Shown here in pieces: positions 28,099 to 38,850 of a stretch of DNA of 64,000 nucleotides. The translations under genes were made by a program, and so were the position numbers. A model generated the notes under the pieces. That model did not search any database and was not told the origin of the DNA. It worked only from the letters and a program-made list of their open reading frames with translations. The stretch comes from Scylla paramamosain (lineage: Eukaryota > Arthropoda > Malacostraca > Decapoda > Portunidae): contig NC_087167.1 in the NCBI RefSeq assembly GCF_035594125.1, positions 2,017,501 through 2,081,500 of the forward strand, in the 5' to 3' direction. How positions within the stretch are numbered: position 1 is the stretch's first letter; the number at the start of each line of letters is the position of its first letter.

Positions 28099-30361
28099 TA
28101 GCAACTTTTTTTTTCTGTGTTGCCGACCTGTGTGTTGTTTTAACTTCTCAGTTCATTATAATGACTCCACGCGATCTTACTCTTGTGTTCCCATATGAAT
28201 CAGTCATTATAATGTGTTTGTGCCTCGGTACCCCTCTCACGTTCCTCCCACATTAACTTGTTCTTTTCATACTTGTTTTGCTGAACGCTGATCATTATTT
28301 ATGGTGGAAGCTTTTGTGTCTTTTTTTTAGGAAACATAAAGATCGTCACTCTCAAGGGAAATATGAGTTATTACACTAGTCTTGTCTTTGCATCGTGACC
28401 TTGGCAACACCAGCTCCCACACATCTCAAGTCTTTTCATTGTGTTCAGAATATTATATACACATCGGAATGAGATCGCTGTCATCGTTATGCACGTCATT
28501 ATGTATGTAACGTTTAACTCATGATTTATGGTGTTTACATTAATCTTAACCAACCATTTCGAAAACAGCACGTTAAGGTCGCCTCAAGACGTTAATTAAG
28601 TATGTATGTAGACGAATGATGGGGAAACCATGGCTAATGTCTTTTAAAGCATAGCGAATGTGAATGCAAACTAATACCGTAGGTTGGGATGAATAATTGG
28701 GTCAGTAAACAAATAAATGTTCATTCGGGGCGCGACACACGAAATAACAGTTTAAATGATAACTCCTCCGTTAATCGATACTTAGAAATGTCAAGATACT
28801 CAAGGTGTTAGCCAGCTCGAGTCCTGCAGCTGCTCGGGCTTCGACCAAACTTGATGCCAAATTCCTCCACTGTATTCGTTTTTAATATTACTCACATAGG
28901 CGTCGGTGATTTTTTTTTATTCTTTGCTATCCAGACGTGCTCAAGTGTGCGAAGAATTTATTTTGTGCACAGACAATATAAGAATTTTTTTTTTTCTAAA
29001 TCTACAGAGTTGATTATACGAATCCCGATGGGCGCTATCGTACTGACAGTAAAGAATCATTGTTAAGGTATCATTATGGAACATCATTCAAAACCACAAT
29101 AACTTCCAGCTGACCAAGCAAAAGAAGGAAGAAATAAGACATCAAAGAATATGAAGCCTAATTTCGACGTTGCTGACTCCTAATTACTTGTGTCATCCAT
29201 ACAAACCCTTCCACGTCAGAAAACGGGCAGCTCAATTGAGCTTGCGCCATGGACAGAATGAACTACGAACACGAGTTGTCTGCTTGTTCATGTGTGTGTA
29301 TGTGTGTGTGTGTGTGTGTGTGATGATAAATAAAGGAGTGAATGACTAATTAAGGTCACAAGGCCCTGCCATGAGTCGTAGTGGACATTCCACCGTGACG
29401 GGAGGTGGCGTGACAAGACCCTCGTATGCAGTGTATAAATCATAAAGGGACAACTTATGAGCCTCTTGTCACGAATATTGCTTCACTCGGTACTTGTGAC
29501 ACGGGCTCGTGATCCTCCCTCAGTTCGATAACACACACAGGTAAAGGAGGACTCCAACATTACCCCTCAAGTACTCTCAGTGTGCCTCAAGGGGGTGTAA
29601 TTGCCATTGTTCGTCATGGGGAATGAGTGGTTTACGTGTGTCTTCACGCCAGGACTGATACACCACTGGTGTGTCTCTGCCTGTCCCACCAGTCTGCTCA
29701 AATATTAAGAGGCAAAGGTGAACAAACATAATTAAGCTTATTTACTCAGAACTCCCGTACGATTTAAAAAAAAAAAAAAAAAAAAAGTATTAATGAAGAC
29801 AAAACTTTTTTTCTGGTTCGTTGCATAAGTTTAACAAGGTTTTCATTAAATTGATAATAATCCGATGCCAAGTTTTTTTCAAATGATTTTGTGAATTTCG
29901 TTCTAATGAAGGCTTTATTGCACTGCCTCTTTCACCCGCCAGAGAAAGACGTACCAATAACTCCGATTTCTTTCGATAGGACAAGGAATTTTCCTGACGT
30001 GGCGTAACCTTCATCACCTCGTAATTAGCAGGGTGGCCACCTCACCCTCGCCCTCAGCCGAGCAAACACAGCCACAATGGCCGCCGCCTAAAGTAAACAC
30101 ACCTTGCAACCTTCCGAAAAAGGAGAAGAGTTAGGAATTTACTGTTATTTCTTAGCAAGTGTTTCCGATGAAATTGCTACGTCACGACCTAAGTTGTTGT
30201 TTCAGGCAGAAAAAGTAGCACTAGATGAAATGAAGTGCAGAGTGGCGCCGGGATCAAAAAGTCTTAGAACTTTTTCCTCATCTCATTCCCCGAAATACAT
30301 AGTGCTACGGATGTCCCCTGATGTAAAGGCACTGAAAACTGATCACCATTCTGTCTTGCAG

Positions 30362-30494
30362 TATAACATCAAGAAGAAAGAAGAGGTGATGCCAGAAGAA
30401 CCCCAAATGCCAGATAACCCGCTCATGAGGAAGAAGAAGACACCCGAGGAACTTGCTGCAGAAGCCGAGGCCGAAGATCAGGATGACTTTACGA
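30362..30494 (+). CDS. cpx: Complexin, internal exon (after the central helix)
   Basis: This exon encodes 44 residues plus one base of complexin, the small cytosolic protein that binds assembled SNARE complexes at synaptic vesicles and both clamps and promotes fusion. It begins YNIKKKEEVMPEEP and contains NPLMRKKKTPEELAAEAE, followed by an acidic run ending DDFT. I recognise this as the segment just after the SNARE-binding central helix of arthropod complexins. The acceptor is a pyrimidine-rich tract ending TCTTGCAG (30354-30361) and the donor is A|GTGAGT (30495-30500), leaving phase 1. The open frame continues upstream to an ATG at 30104, but that part lies behind the acceptor, is not complexin-like and is intron. 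The exons encoding the N-terminus, accessory helix and central helix were not found in the window and should lie upstream. Confidence 0.93.
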
Positions 30495-30576
30495 GTGAGT
30501 AGCAGATGGCGGTGGGCGGAGAGAGAACGGGGGGTAGGGTGGGGACAGAAAACATGAACACAGATGTACGGGTCAT

Positions 30577-30578
<2 letters not shown>

Positions 30579-30626
<48 letters not shown>

Positions 30627-30656
30627 ACACAACACGACAATGCACTCCGCTATACT

Positions 30657-30737
<81 letters not shown>

Positions 30738-30776
30738 TACACACACACACACCACTACAATGCACTCCGCTATACT

Positions 30777-30833
<57 letters not shown>
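30579..30833. repeat. Higher-order (CA)n array with a duplicated unique spacer
   Basis: Three CA arrays are separated by two copies of CAATGCACTCCGCTATACTA followed by TTC (about 30637-30660 and 30757-30780). It lies in the cpx intron, about 85 nt after the donor at 30495. Confidence 0.9.
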
Positions 30834-30834
<1 letters not shown>

Positions 30835-31458
30835 TAGGAGGAGATAACTGTTAAGATCATTTACTCCCATGCAATAAGTATCTACGTAACCTTAGTTAGG
30901 AATAAGGCCACAGAAGTTTTTAGCTATATCAGTATAGTATAGGAATTGATGTAGGAGTGTAGAAGTAGAAGCAGTGGGCATGAACAGAGGTAATGGACTC
31001 AGTGAATAAAGAGTTAGCAGCGCTGGTGACCGAGGTGAAGTACTTACTGCTTTGCCTTCTTAACCTCTACTGCATTGTTGCTTTTGCCACTTCCAGATAC
31101 ACCCTCACGATGATCACTAAAGCCACCACCTTCAGTAGACATTTCAAGCTCCCATCACGAATATTACTATCAGTGTTGTTTACTCAGTGTTTAAATAGCC
31201 TACCCTTGCTCTCTCTACCGTCCCTTCCACAGCTTTCAACACGATGTGGTATGTAACCTCCAACATCCCTTCCCTCTATGCCATTTTGAACCAACTAATA
31301 TAACGCCCTGCACAGCTAGTTCTCTCCACCTCACCAGCCTTCACTCTGTCGTCATCCTCATAACACTGCACCGCCATCGCCGCTGTCAATGTACTCTGGC
31401 CTTTACTGACCTCTGCCACTTTTCCAGTCGTTATCATCACTTCTGCTTGCTGTGGTTG

Positions 31459-31460
<2 letters not shown>

Positions 31461-31531
<71 letters not shown>
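31461..31531. repeat. (CT)n microsatellite
   Basis: About 70 bp, pure, in the cpx intron. It is followed by an ACC/CATC-rich stretch (31565-31640). Confidence 0.95.
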
Positions 31532-31532
<1 letters not shown>

Positions 31533-32520
31533 ATACTACTCCAACCTTTACTATCACCAAATAAATTGTCACCACCACCACATGACTTTCCAGCTCACCA
31601 TTACTAACACCACCATCACCATCATCACTACCATCACCCACCACCATCCCAGCCAGGGCGAACAGGAGCCACCAGGACCCACTATTCCCTGGGAAGCCGC
31701 CCCTTCAGTCAACACCACCGCGGGTCCCATTGGAGTTACTGTTATCAGGCAGTAATATTCCCGGCACCAGTCTCTTCCCCCGCTATCTGGCCGCACCCCT
31801 GTCTGAGTCCCCATCTGCCTCCTCCCACTGCTCCTGGGATGATGTCCACGCGTGTGCATACTACTTGGACCAACGCTTGACCCCCAGACTATTCGAAATT
31901 CCTCATTTATCTCTGTTAACCTGGTGCCAATGGTTTGTTTCCTTCATGATTGGGACAAAAGTAAAGTGCTTTCCTGTATCTTAATCATAGGTGATCCTCG
32001 AAGTGTTGGTGTTTCCTATAGTTACGAAACATGAATGATTAACCTATCGTTATTCAGTATCATTCATGAATAAACAGTACTGTGCCCTAATCTCCCGCCC
32101 TCCCCTCCCGCTTCCTTTGTCCACGATATGGTTCTTCCTCCGTTCCGGGTCGCCATTACCCTCCCCTCACCACACACGCTGCCACAGTCATCGATACCAA
32201 GAGCACGTTCCTGACGAGACTCAGTGCCCTATGAAGTCATGTGATCCTCAAGGCCTCGCTCCCAGACCTGAGTCGACTTACCGCTCTTCCTCTATAGTGA
32301 CTCCACCTCCTTTGTCTTGCTATGAATCCTCCCCCTGGAGAGGTATCCCCCGAGCCTCTCAGGAGTGCGAGAGGCAGGGCGGTGGGAAGGACGAGAGGTG
32401 GATCAGTTGGGAAGGGAGGCGGTTCGTTCGTCTCCCTTGTGCCCCTCACTAGTGTGGGGAAGTGTGGCCGCCTTACCCCGGCAGGACGTAGGGCGAGACT
32501 TACCTTTGAAGCTCATCATA

Positions 32521-32522
<2 letters not shown>

Positions 32523-32590
<68 letters not shown>
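32523..32590. repeat. (CT)n microsatellite 5' of the SINE-like element
   Basis: About 67 bp, pure, abutting the tRNA-like head. Confidence 0.95.
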
Positions 32591-32592
<2 letters not shown>

Positions 32593-32755
32593 GCCTGGTG
32601 GCTCCGTGGCACAGTGCTCGGCTCGCGGCCTTAAGGTTGCGAGGTCGATTCTGGTTCACGGCAGTGGAGATTTTCGGTGGGAGAGAAGATGTTTTCTTGT
32701 AATCCTAGGTTAGGCCTCCTTGCTGCGGCGTCATAACCCAAACTATCTCCAGTAT

Positions 32756-32756
<1 letters not shown>
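32591..32756 (+). mobile_element. tRNA-derived SINE-like element
   Basis: A tRNA-like head begins at 32591. An A-box-like TGGCTCCGTGG at 32599 and a B-box-like AGGTCGATTCT at 32642 are about 43 nt apart, the spacing of internal pol III promoters. Both boxes deviate from consensus. The cloverleaf looks incomplete, so an active tRNA gene is unlikely. The element has a (CT)n array on each side (32523-32589 and 32757-32798), and the second may be its tail. It sits in the cpx intron between 30494 and 33390. Confidence 0.5.

Positions 32757-32798
<42 letters not shown>
32757..32798. repeat. (CT)n microsatellite 3' of the SINE-like element
   Basis: About 42 bp, pure. Possibly the SINE tail. Confidence 0.95.
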
Positions 32799-32801
<3 letters not shown>

Positions 32802-33389
32802 CCATTGGTGTAACCCTTTCAGCGTCAGTCCCATGAACACTTTGTAGGCAAGCATTACATGTGTGTACATTGGTGGAGGGACAAACAAGGAGTCGGTGTC
32901 GCTACTCACCTGGATGCCGGGGGTTGGATTGCTGCATTAGAAGATAATAATAATACTGCATCGTGCGCTTTATTTTTATTTAGTTGAATTAACTCTAATC
33001 TTATTCAACCTGTTAATCTGTCTACATCTATATCTGTTTATCTGCTTGTCTTTAACTATATATAATCTTTTCCACAGATCAATCTATACATCTAAATATC
33101 TACCTGTACCTGTCTCTAATATCTGTTCTCTTGCATGTTGTTATAATGCATGGCTGTTATTATATTATAGTATGATTTAATATATTCTAAATTGTATCCT
33201 AATTAAGTGAACATACATAAAGTGTACAAGGCAGACTACATGAAGGAGAATTACATAATCATAACACAACATTTTATTTCATTTTTTAGATGTAAGTTTT
33301 GTTGGTAATCTCAGCTTTGGGGTTGGTAAAGGAGTCGCAGTGATTGAGTTGTGTTCATAATATAATTTTCTTTTCTTCCTTTATTACAG

Positions 33390-33443
33390 AGTTGAAAAAC
33401 ACCATAGAAACACAAATAAATGAAGTGAAACAGCAAATAGAAG
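33390..33443 (+). CDS. cpx: Complexin, internal exon (C-terminal amphipathic region)
   Basis: This 54-nt exon joins in frame to the previous one (the A at 30494 plus AG gives Lys) and encodes KLKNTIETQINEVKQQIE plus the first base of the next codon. This is the conserved C-terminal region of complexin that contacts vesicle membrane. The acceptor is TTATTACAG (33381-33389) and the donor is GTGAGT (33444-33449). It exits in phase 1, so the final G combines either with GC of the CaaX exon (Gly) or with AA of the microexons (Glu). The Ile codon ATA at 33404-33406 and the Asn codon AAT at 33419-33421 align with positions that I recall as A-to-I edited in Drosophila complexin (I125 and N130). The preceding intron is about 2.9 kb. 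Confidence 0.92.
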
Positions 33444-33585
33444 GTGAGTTAGATCCTGTATCTGGATAAAAGCTTGGTGCATATATATCAATGGTGTATA
33501 AAAAAAGTTCCATATATTATATACATAGTACTCTCGATAGCAGAAAATATAGCTGGAACTCACTTTTTTTTCCATTATTTACTAG

Positions 33586-33609
33586 AAAAAGTGTCCACAG
33601 CCACGGATG
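33586..33609 (+). CDS. cpx: Complexin, candidate 24-nt microexon A
   Basis: A pyrimidine tract followed by TTTACTAG (33578-33585) precedes 24 nt that end at a consensus donor GTGAGT (33610-33615). In the frame set by the previous exon it adds EKVSTATD. Because it is 24 nt long and phase 1 on both sides, splicing on to the CaaX exon gives a tail reading IEEKVSTATDGKCVLQ, while skipping gives IEGKCVLQ. It lies only 142 nt after the donor of the upstream exon. The alternative, described separately, is that the donor is not used and the exon is terminal. The reading frame and splice sites are visible directly; use as an exon is inferred. Confidence 0.68.
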
Positions 33610-33629
33610 GTGAGTCACTAAAGGAGTAA
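33586..33629 (+). CDS. cpx: Complexin, candidate alternative terminal exon (read-through of microexon A)
   Basis: If the donor at 33610 is ignored, the frame continues from EKVSTATD through GESLKE to TAA at 33627-33629. The result is a complexin C-terminus without a CaaX motif. A canonical AATAAA lies at 34059-34064, about 430 nt after this stop, and could serve as the polyadenylation signal of such a transcript. Insects have both CaaX and non-CaaX complexin tails, so a non-prenylated form would be expected. Whether this exon is terminal, cassette or both cannot be decided from DNA alone. Confidence 0.5.
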
Positions 33630-34058
33630 AGTACCGTGTTTTGTATCCGTACAGTACTTACAGTGTTGTGGCTATGGTGGCCTCAGAGTATCAGTCTGAG
33701 TAGGCACAGCAGTAGTGGTATTACTGGCCGTTGAAAATTTGATGATCTTAGAAATGCAGTAAATTAATACAGTGTAAACGTTGGACATAATTTTATGAAG
33801 CTTTTTGAACACAGTACCCATTGGAATTAGATTGTGCTGAAGATAATGTGCCGTTACATTGATGCTTGATGTTCTAACCTCTCATAATTATGGCCACTTA
33901 ACGAATACGCCATTGACTTTGATCAAATTAGATAGTGTCTTTGTAGAACAGAAAAGTTGTGCTGTAATGTGGATTACGTATGTAGATACTTATATAGAGG
34001 ACATAAGTGTTGTGACTGCAATAGGATTCGGAATTTTCGTAACAGGATGTCAAGTGAA

Positions 34059-34064
34059 AATAAA
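34059..34064 (+). promoter_or_regulatory. Possible polyadenylation signal for the non-CaaX complexin transcript
   Basis: AATAAA about 430 nt downstream of the TAA at 33627-33629, in otherwise AT-rich intron sequence. This motif also occurs by chance in AT-rich DNA, so it only permits, and does not prove, a transcript end here. Confidence 0.3.
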
Positions 34065-35425
34065 ACAAAAAATTAAACACTATTTACAGAAACAAAATAC
34101 AGATGAAATAATGCATCAGCCAAAGAACTGGAAAGAATAATATATTGACACATTGTATACCATATATTAGTACGTGTTGCACTAAATGAGCAATTTCTAC
34201 AGGCTTTTATTTGATGTTGATGCTAATGATTGTCAGACTGCGCACAGTGAATTAACTCCGACCACAGAATATTGGTATTGAGCTGAAGGCGTACAAATTA
34301 AGTTTCTTTACTCCTATTGAGCATATTTCCTGCTCTCTGCCCGCGGTGATCACACACTGCCGTCTGGCCTGAGTCGTGCCTTAGTAATCTCATTGTAGAG
34401 TTTCACATACAGTAAAATACCACAATACTAGAACACCACCAACAAAACTCTGAAAAAGAAAGGTTGTTAACGTTAATTTTAATCTTTGAATCTCACGACG
34501 CATCACAAAACAAGGCGTGCTTCTGTATCAAATTATGAAGTAATAATTCGATGAAAATTCGTAATTCATTGAAGTCGTACAACTTCTGCACCAACAACAT
34601 TTTATTGAAGTTGTTTTAAGCTCGAGATCACATTAAGAGTTAAATAACAGATGTAGGAATCCAAGCATCAATTACAAATGGCTTACGCCAAGTAAGGCAG
34701 ACTGTAGCGTTTGAGAAGCAGCGAGCGGCAGGAGTCAGTAGGCAGTCAGTAGGCCTAGCCACACACGGCCCTTCCTCCAAATAATAAGTTTTATCTTCCT
34801 TATAATAAACAAATAATGTAAATACTCATCTGTAGTAACCTAAGGTGTATAAAACCCTTACCCTTTGTAGTGGTAGACTCACCTTATTTATTATTTGTAC
34901 TGCAGTAAATATTCAAGCTTGAGTTTTGCTTTGTGAAATAGTCAGCTCCCTTTCTCTTATACATATAACTTGCTTCAGTTTATATTAAATCCTACAACGT
35001 AGAGTAGTTCTTCTGGTGAACAATCCAAACACACACCGCCAATGACCCTGTCCCCGATCTGGCCGGGGCTAAGGGGCTGCGGGTGTTGGGGAGGGGAGAC
35101 ACCCACCCGTCCCTTCACACCCTGGGTGACGATCAGCAAAGGGAAACTTTTCACTCATGATTACTCAGTTTTATTCTCTTTTAGCTGCGTAATTTTATTT
35201 CCGCCTTATTTTGAGTACAAAGCTCGTACATAACAGAAAACTAGCATAAGTACGACAGTGCAGGGCACGCGGCGACAGATATGATAAGTGTTGACAGTGT
35301 GGCAGGTGGGACGACCCAGAACACGACACTTTAATTGAAACTCTAACTAAGCTGTCAGACAAGGGATGGTGCCAGGAAAAACAGCGGCACGTAAACAACG
35401 AAACAAAGCTTCATTCAGGCAACTG

Positions 35426-35429
<4 letters not shown>

Positions 35430-35516
<87 letters not shown>
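35430..35516. repeat. (TA)n microsatellite
   Basis: About 86 bp, inside the cpx intron between the two microexons. Confidence 0.95.
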
Positions 35517-35520
<4 letters not shown>

Positions 35521-35964
35521 TTAATCATTATTATCACGTCTGCAGCAGAATAACATCACGTTTTTGCGGCACTTAAAGGGAGCACTTGACTACTAAGTCT
35601 GTAGTAAGTGAGATCATCACTCGCCTCTCTCGATGACATAGTAAAACAGAACTTTTCGCTCAGATGGGAGCCACAGTCAGGCTATTACGAGGCTTCCAAG
35701 TATTCTGGCAATATGTGATGGCGTATCATCGTCGGACTCGGCCGCAGTTAAAGAACAAAGCGTTGACGTCAAGTGTTCTGTTATTCATATAAATATCTGC
35801 TCTATCACTTATTGAACAAAATATAAAAATAGAAATCCAAAACCTCAACATCAAGGCGCATGGCACGCTTTGAAAGCCGTGATGGGTTTTGTTAATAGCA
35901 GAAATTTACTTTTGTATTTGTTTATTATGGTGAGAACAGAGTATACGTTCTGATTTTCATTTCG

Positions 35965-35966
<2 letters not shown>

Positions 35967-36036
<70 letters not shown>
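35967..36036. repeat. (GA)n microsatellite
   Basis: About 70 bp, inside the cpx intron. Confidence 0.95.
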
Positions 36037-36039
<3 letters not shown>

Positions 36040-37323
36040 CCGTTATCTAATTCAGCCATCGACCGAAATCTCAAGAATATAAATCAAAATACTGACCGGA
36101 AGAATGAGTTACTAGGGTTCGGACCCCATACATAACTGCTCCCTAGGCGATCAGAGACGATCATGGGCCGGTCAGACGCTGCTGTGCCGCGCCTCTTCCA
36201 GGAGGGATTCGCTGGCTGCCTCTTATAATGACAGGCGCCCCAATACGTTCCTGCGAGTGAAACCTTGAGTAAAGAATCCCCTATGACTTGTGAATTATGC
36301 ACCATAACTTGGTAGCTGAGAGTAGTTTCAGATTTGGTTCTCCCTCCCATTCCCCCCCCCATCTCAATGCTCTGATAACCTGAAGCGTTGCTCTTCGGTC
36401 AGGCAAGTGGCAACATCCCCCCGTTGAATGAATTCATATAGATGTCCATACACTGCACGAAATCACCCCCTAAAGAAATTAGAAAATATGATCAGTGCCC
36501 TGTAGTTGTTTAGTGACGACTTGCCATAGCTGTATAGAAACCAATACATAGTGAAGGCACCGGCCTGTAGAGGCTGGAGGCTCCTCGTATGGATGTCCGT
36601 GGTGGCAGTACATGGTGCTCGCAGGAAGGGAGCAGACACCCACCGTGCTGAGTCCAGTAGTCTCCTGCTCGAGGTTCTCTGTGGCTGATGTGGTGCATTT
36701 CAGTTACCTTGACTCATTAATAAAATAGTGCATGAAAAAGGCTTGCAGCAAATATTTTTCTTAATGAAATAATTGCACGTTGGTGCACTCTTGAATAATC
36801 ATTAACTGATTTTTACCAAAAAATCATGCAAATGAGGTATGATCATGTGGATCACCTCGTATATTTTTCATGATTCCTATAATACATAATGTTTTTCACG
36901 TACAAGTAGCTGCATCATTAAATTACGGCTTCTCACCCTTATCCCTTATCCTCAAAAATTCATAAGGTACAATAAAAGTTTGTATAGTACCTTGTACCTT
37001 AGAACACTAGTCAAGACGCTTTACCACCGCTGATTGCTACATCAGGTACAACAAAACTAAATGAGTCCATTTTGGTGTCAAGCGGGTTCATTAAGTTGCT
37101 GATCAATGGAAAGTTTACGTGTTTGCGGGCCTTAATCTCGTAAAATGTATGTCAAGATGAAGAGATAATAATGGTAATAATGAACGAACAGCAGTGAATT
37201 CTTTGAAATTCAAATGCTAGAAATCATTATTACTTTACTACTAACGGAATCCTCGCAACCACCGAGGAGCTCACCGAGGCTGTCAGGAATTACATAACAT
37301 TTTTGAGGGAAATACTTTTAATG

Positions 37324-37325
<2 letters not shown>

Positions 37326-37373
<48 letters not shown>
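37326..37373. repeat. (CA)n microsatellite
   Basis: About 48 bp, followed by a short GA tail; inside the cpx intron. Confidence 0.95.
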
Positions 37374-37376
<3 letters not shown>

Positions 37377-38251
37377 AGGGGAGTGTCTGCGCATACCTGG
37401 TTCATTATGGTCCAATGCAATTGTTCATAATTTTGAATCGTCTTTACATTTGACAATAAGATCATTGATCCTCTAGTTCTCACAACACTATACAATTAAA
37501 GACTACAATATAAATGTTGGGATGAAGGAGAATTTTCTGTTAGAACTGTTTTGGACTTAATACACGTCACGTTCGTAACAGCCTTGACGATCTTTGCCTT
37601 TGTGCCACCACTGTAGCAACCAGCGGTGGATTCACTAGCGTCTGCCCTTAAATGCCTGGTGTCTAAATGTAGGCTAGCTATGGGTAAAAAAATTGACCTG
37701 ATACATTTTCCCATTTAAAGGAGTTTCATCGTGTGTGGATCTGCTTCAGTCTGTGTGTCTAGTAATGATAAGCCGGTCACCAGCGTGCCTCTGGTGGGCG
37801 TGCTCACTGTAGTATCTCATATTACGGACAAGATTTATTCCTAGCACCCGAGTCAAAGAAGCCTTTTAGGTTTTATTTAATCCATTAGTGTGGGTGAATG
37901 AGTGGTACAATTCCCTAGACAGTCTTATGTACCGTGTAAAGATGGCAGCAAAAAGAGCATACTTTTCCCTATAAGTGTATGATGTTTCATTATATCACAG
38001 CCCGAGTGTTCCATAGAGCTGCTTAGATAGTCTGACTTGCAGTACAGTAAATAACTCCATGTTCTCTGTATTTTTATTTGGTATACTTATTAGGATAGTT
38101 TTCTATACTATATGTCAGTGAGATTAGTCATCCCTTGGGAATAGACCAAGGTGAAAATAATCCAGTTTATTAATTGTTTGACTGTCTTCACGGTATGACA
38201 CTAACCGATATCCATTTTGTTTCTCCCCCTCCCCCCTTCATGAAATATTAG

Positions 38252-38275
38252 AAAAATTTCACATTCTTAGCGGTG
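38252..38275 (+). CDS. cpx: Complexin, candidate 24-nt microexon B
   Basis: A strong pyrimidine tract (38217-38239, TTTGTTTCTCCCCCTCCCCC and on) leads to an acceptor ATATTAG (38245-38251). It is followed by 24 nt and a consensus donor GTAAGT (38276-38281). In the complexin frame the 24 nt add EKFHILSG. As with microexon A, the length is exactly 24 nt, the phases are 1-1 and the first two residues are Glu-Lys. Joined to the CaaX exon the tail would read IEEKFHILSGGKCVLQ. The match in length, phase and first residues to microexon A makes chance unlikely, and suggests alternative or mutually exclusive cassettes. No transcript evidence is available here. Confidence 0.6.
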
Positions 38276-38510
38276 GTAAGTCGCAGATGTACTTAATCTG
38301 TTTTGTCATATAGCTCTTCTGCATCAGCTGACTGCAAAAGTTCTCTTACCTGTCAATTCTGTCTTACTGCCGAAACTCAGTCAAGCTCTCATGCACAGTT
38401 TAATGCAGGGCGGAGCTAGTGAACCACGTCTTCTTATTTCATCTAAGAATTCATGTAGTAAATGTACGTATTTGTAAAGTCATGTGTGCTTGTGTAAAGT
38501 TATGTGTCCT

Positions 38511-38850
<340 letters not shown>

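Larger units (their letters stand above)
26670..30361 (+). other. No exon seen; probable upstream complexin intron
   Basis: I looked for the complexin N-terminus (MAAFIAKQM-type) and the central helix (KHRKMEEEREKMRQ-type) and found neither. ATGGCCGCCGCC at 30077 is followed at once by TAA and is not the start. A 20-nt poly(A) at 29767-29786 could be an old retroposition mark. Confidence 0.45.

Noticed and set aside
30074..30092. ATGGCCGCCGCC as the complexin start (MAA)
   Set aside because: The fifth codon is TAA, and the following sequence does not resemble complexin.
30104..30361. N-terminal extension of the complexin frame starting at the ATG at 30104
   Set aside because: It lies upstream of a good splice acceptor (TCTTGCAG at 30354-30361), has no similarity to complexin and replaces the required central helix. 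It is intron that happens to be open.
36110..36135. GGGTTCGGACCCC resembling a tRNA B box
   Set aside because: No A box at the right distance and no foldable acceptor or anticodon stem.
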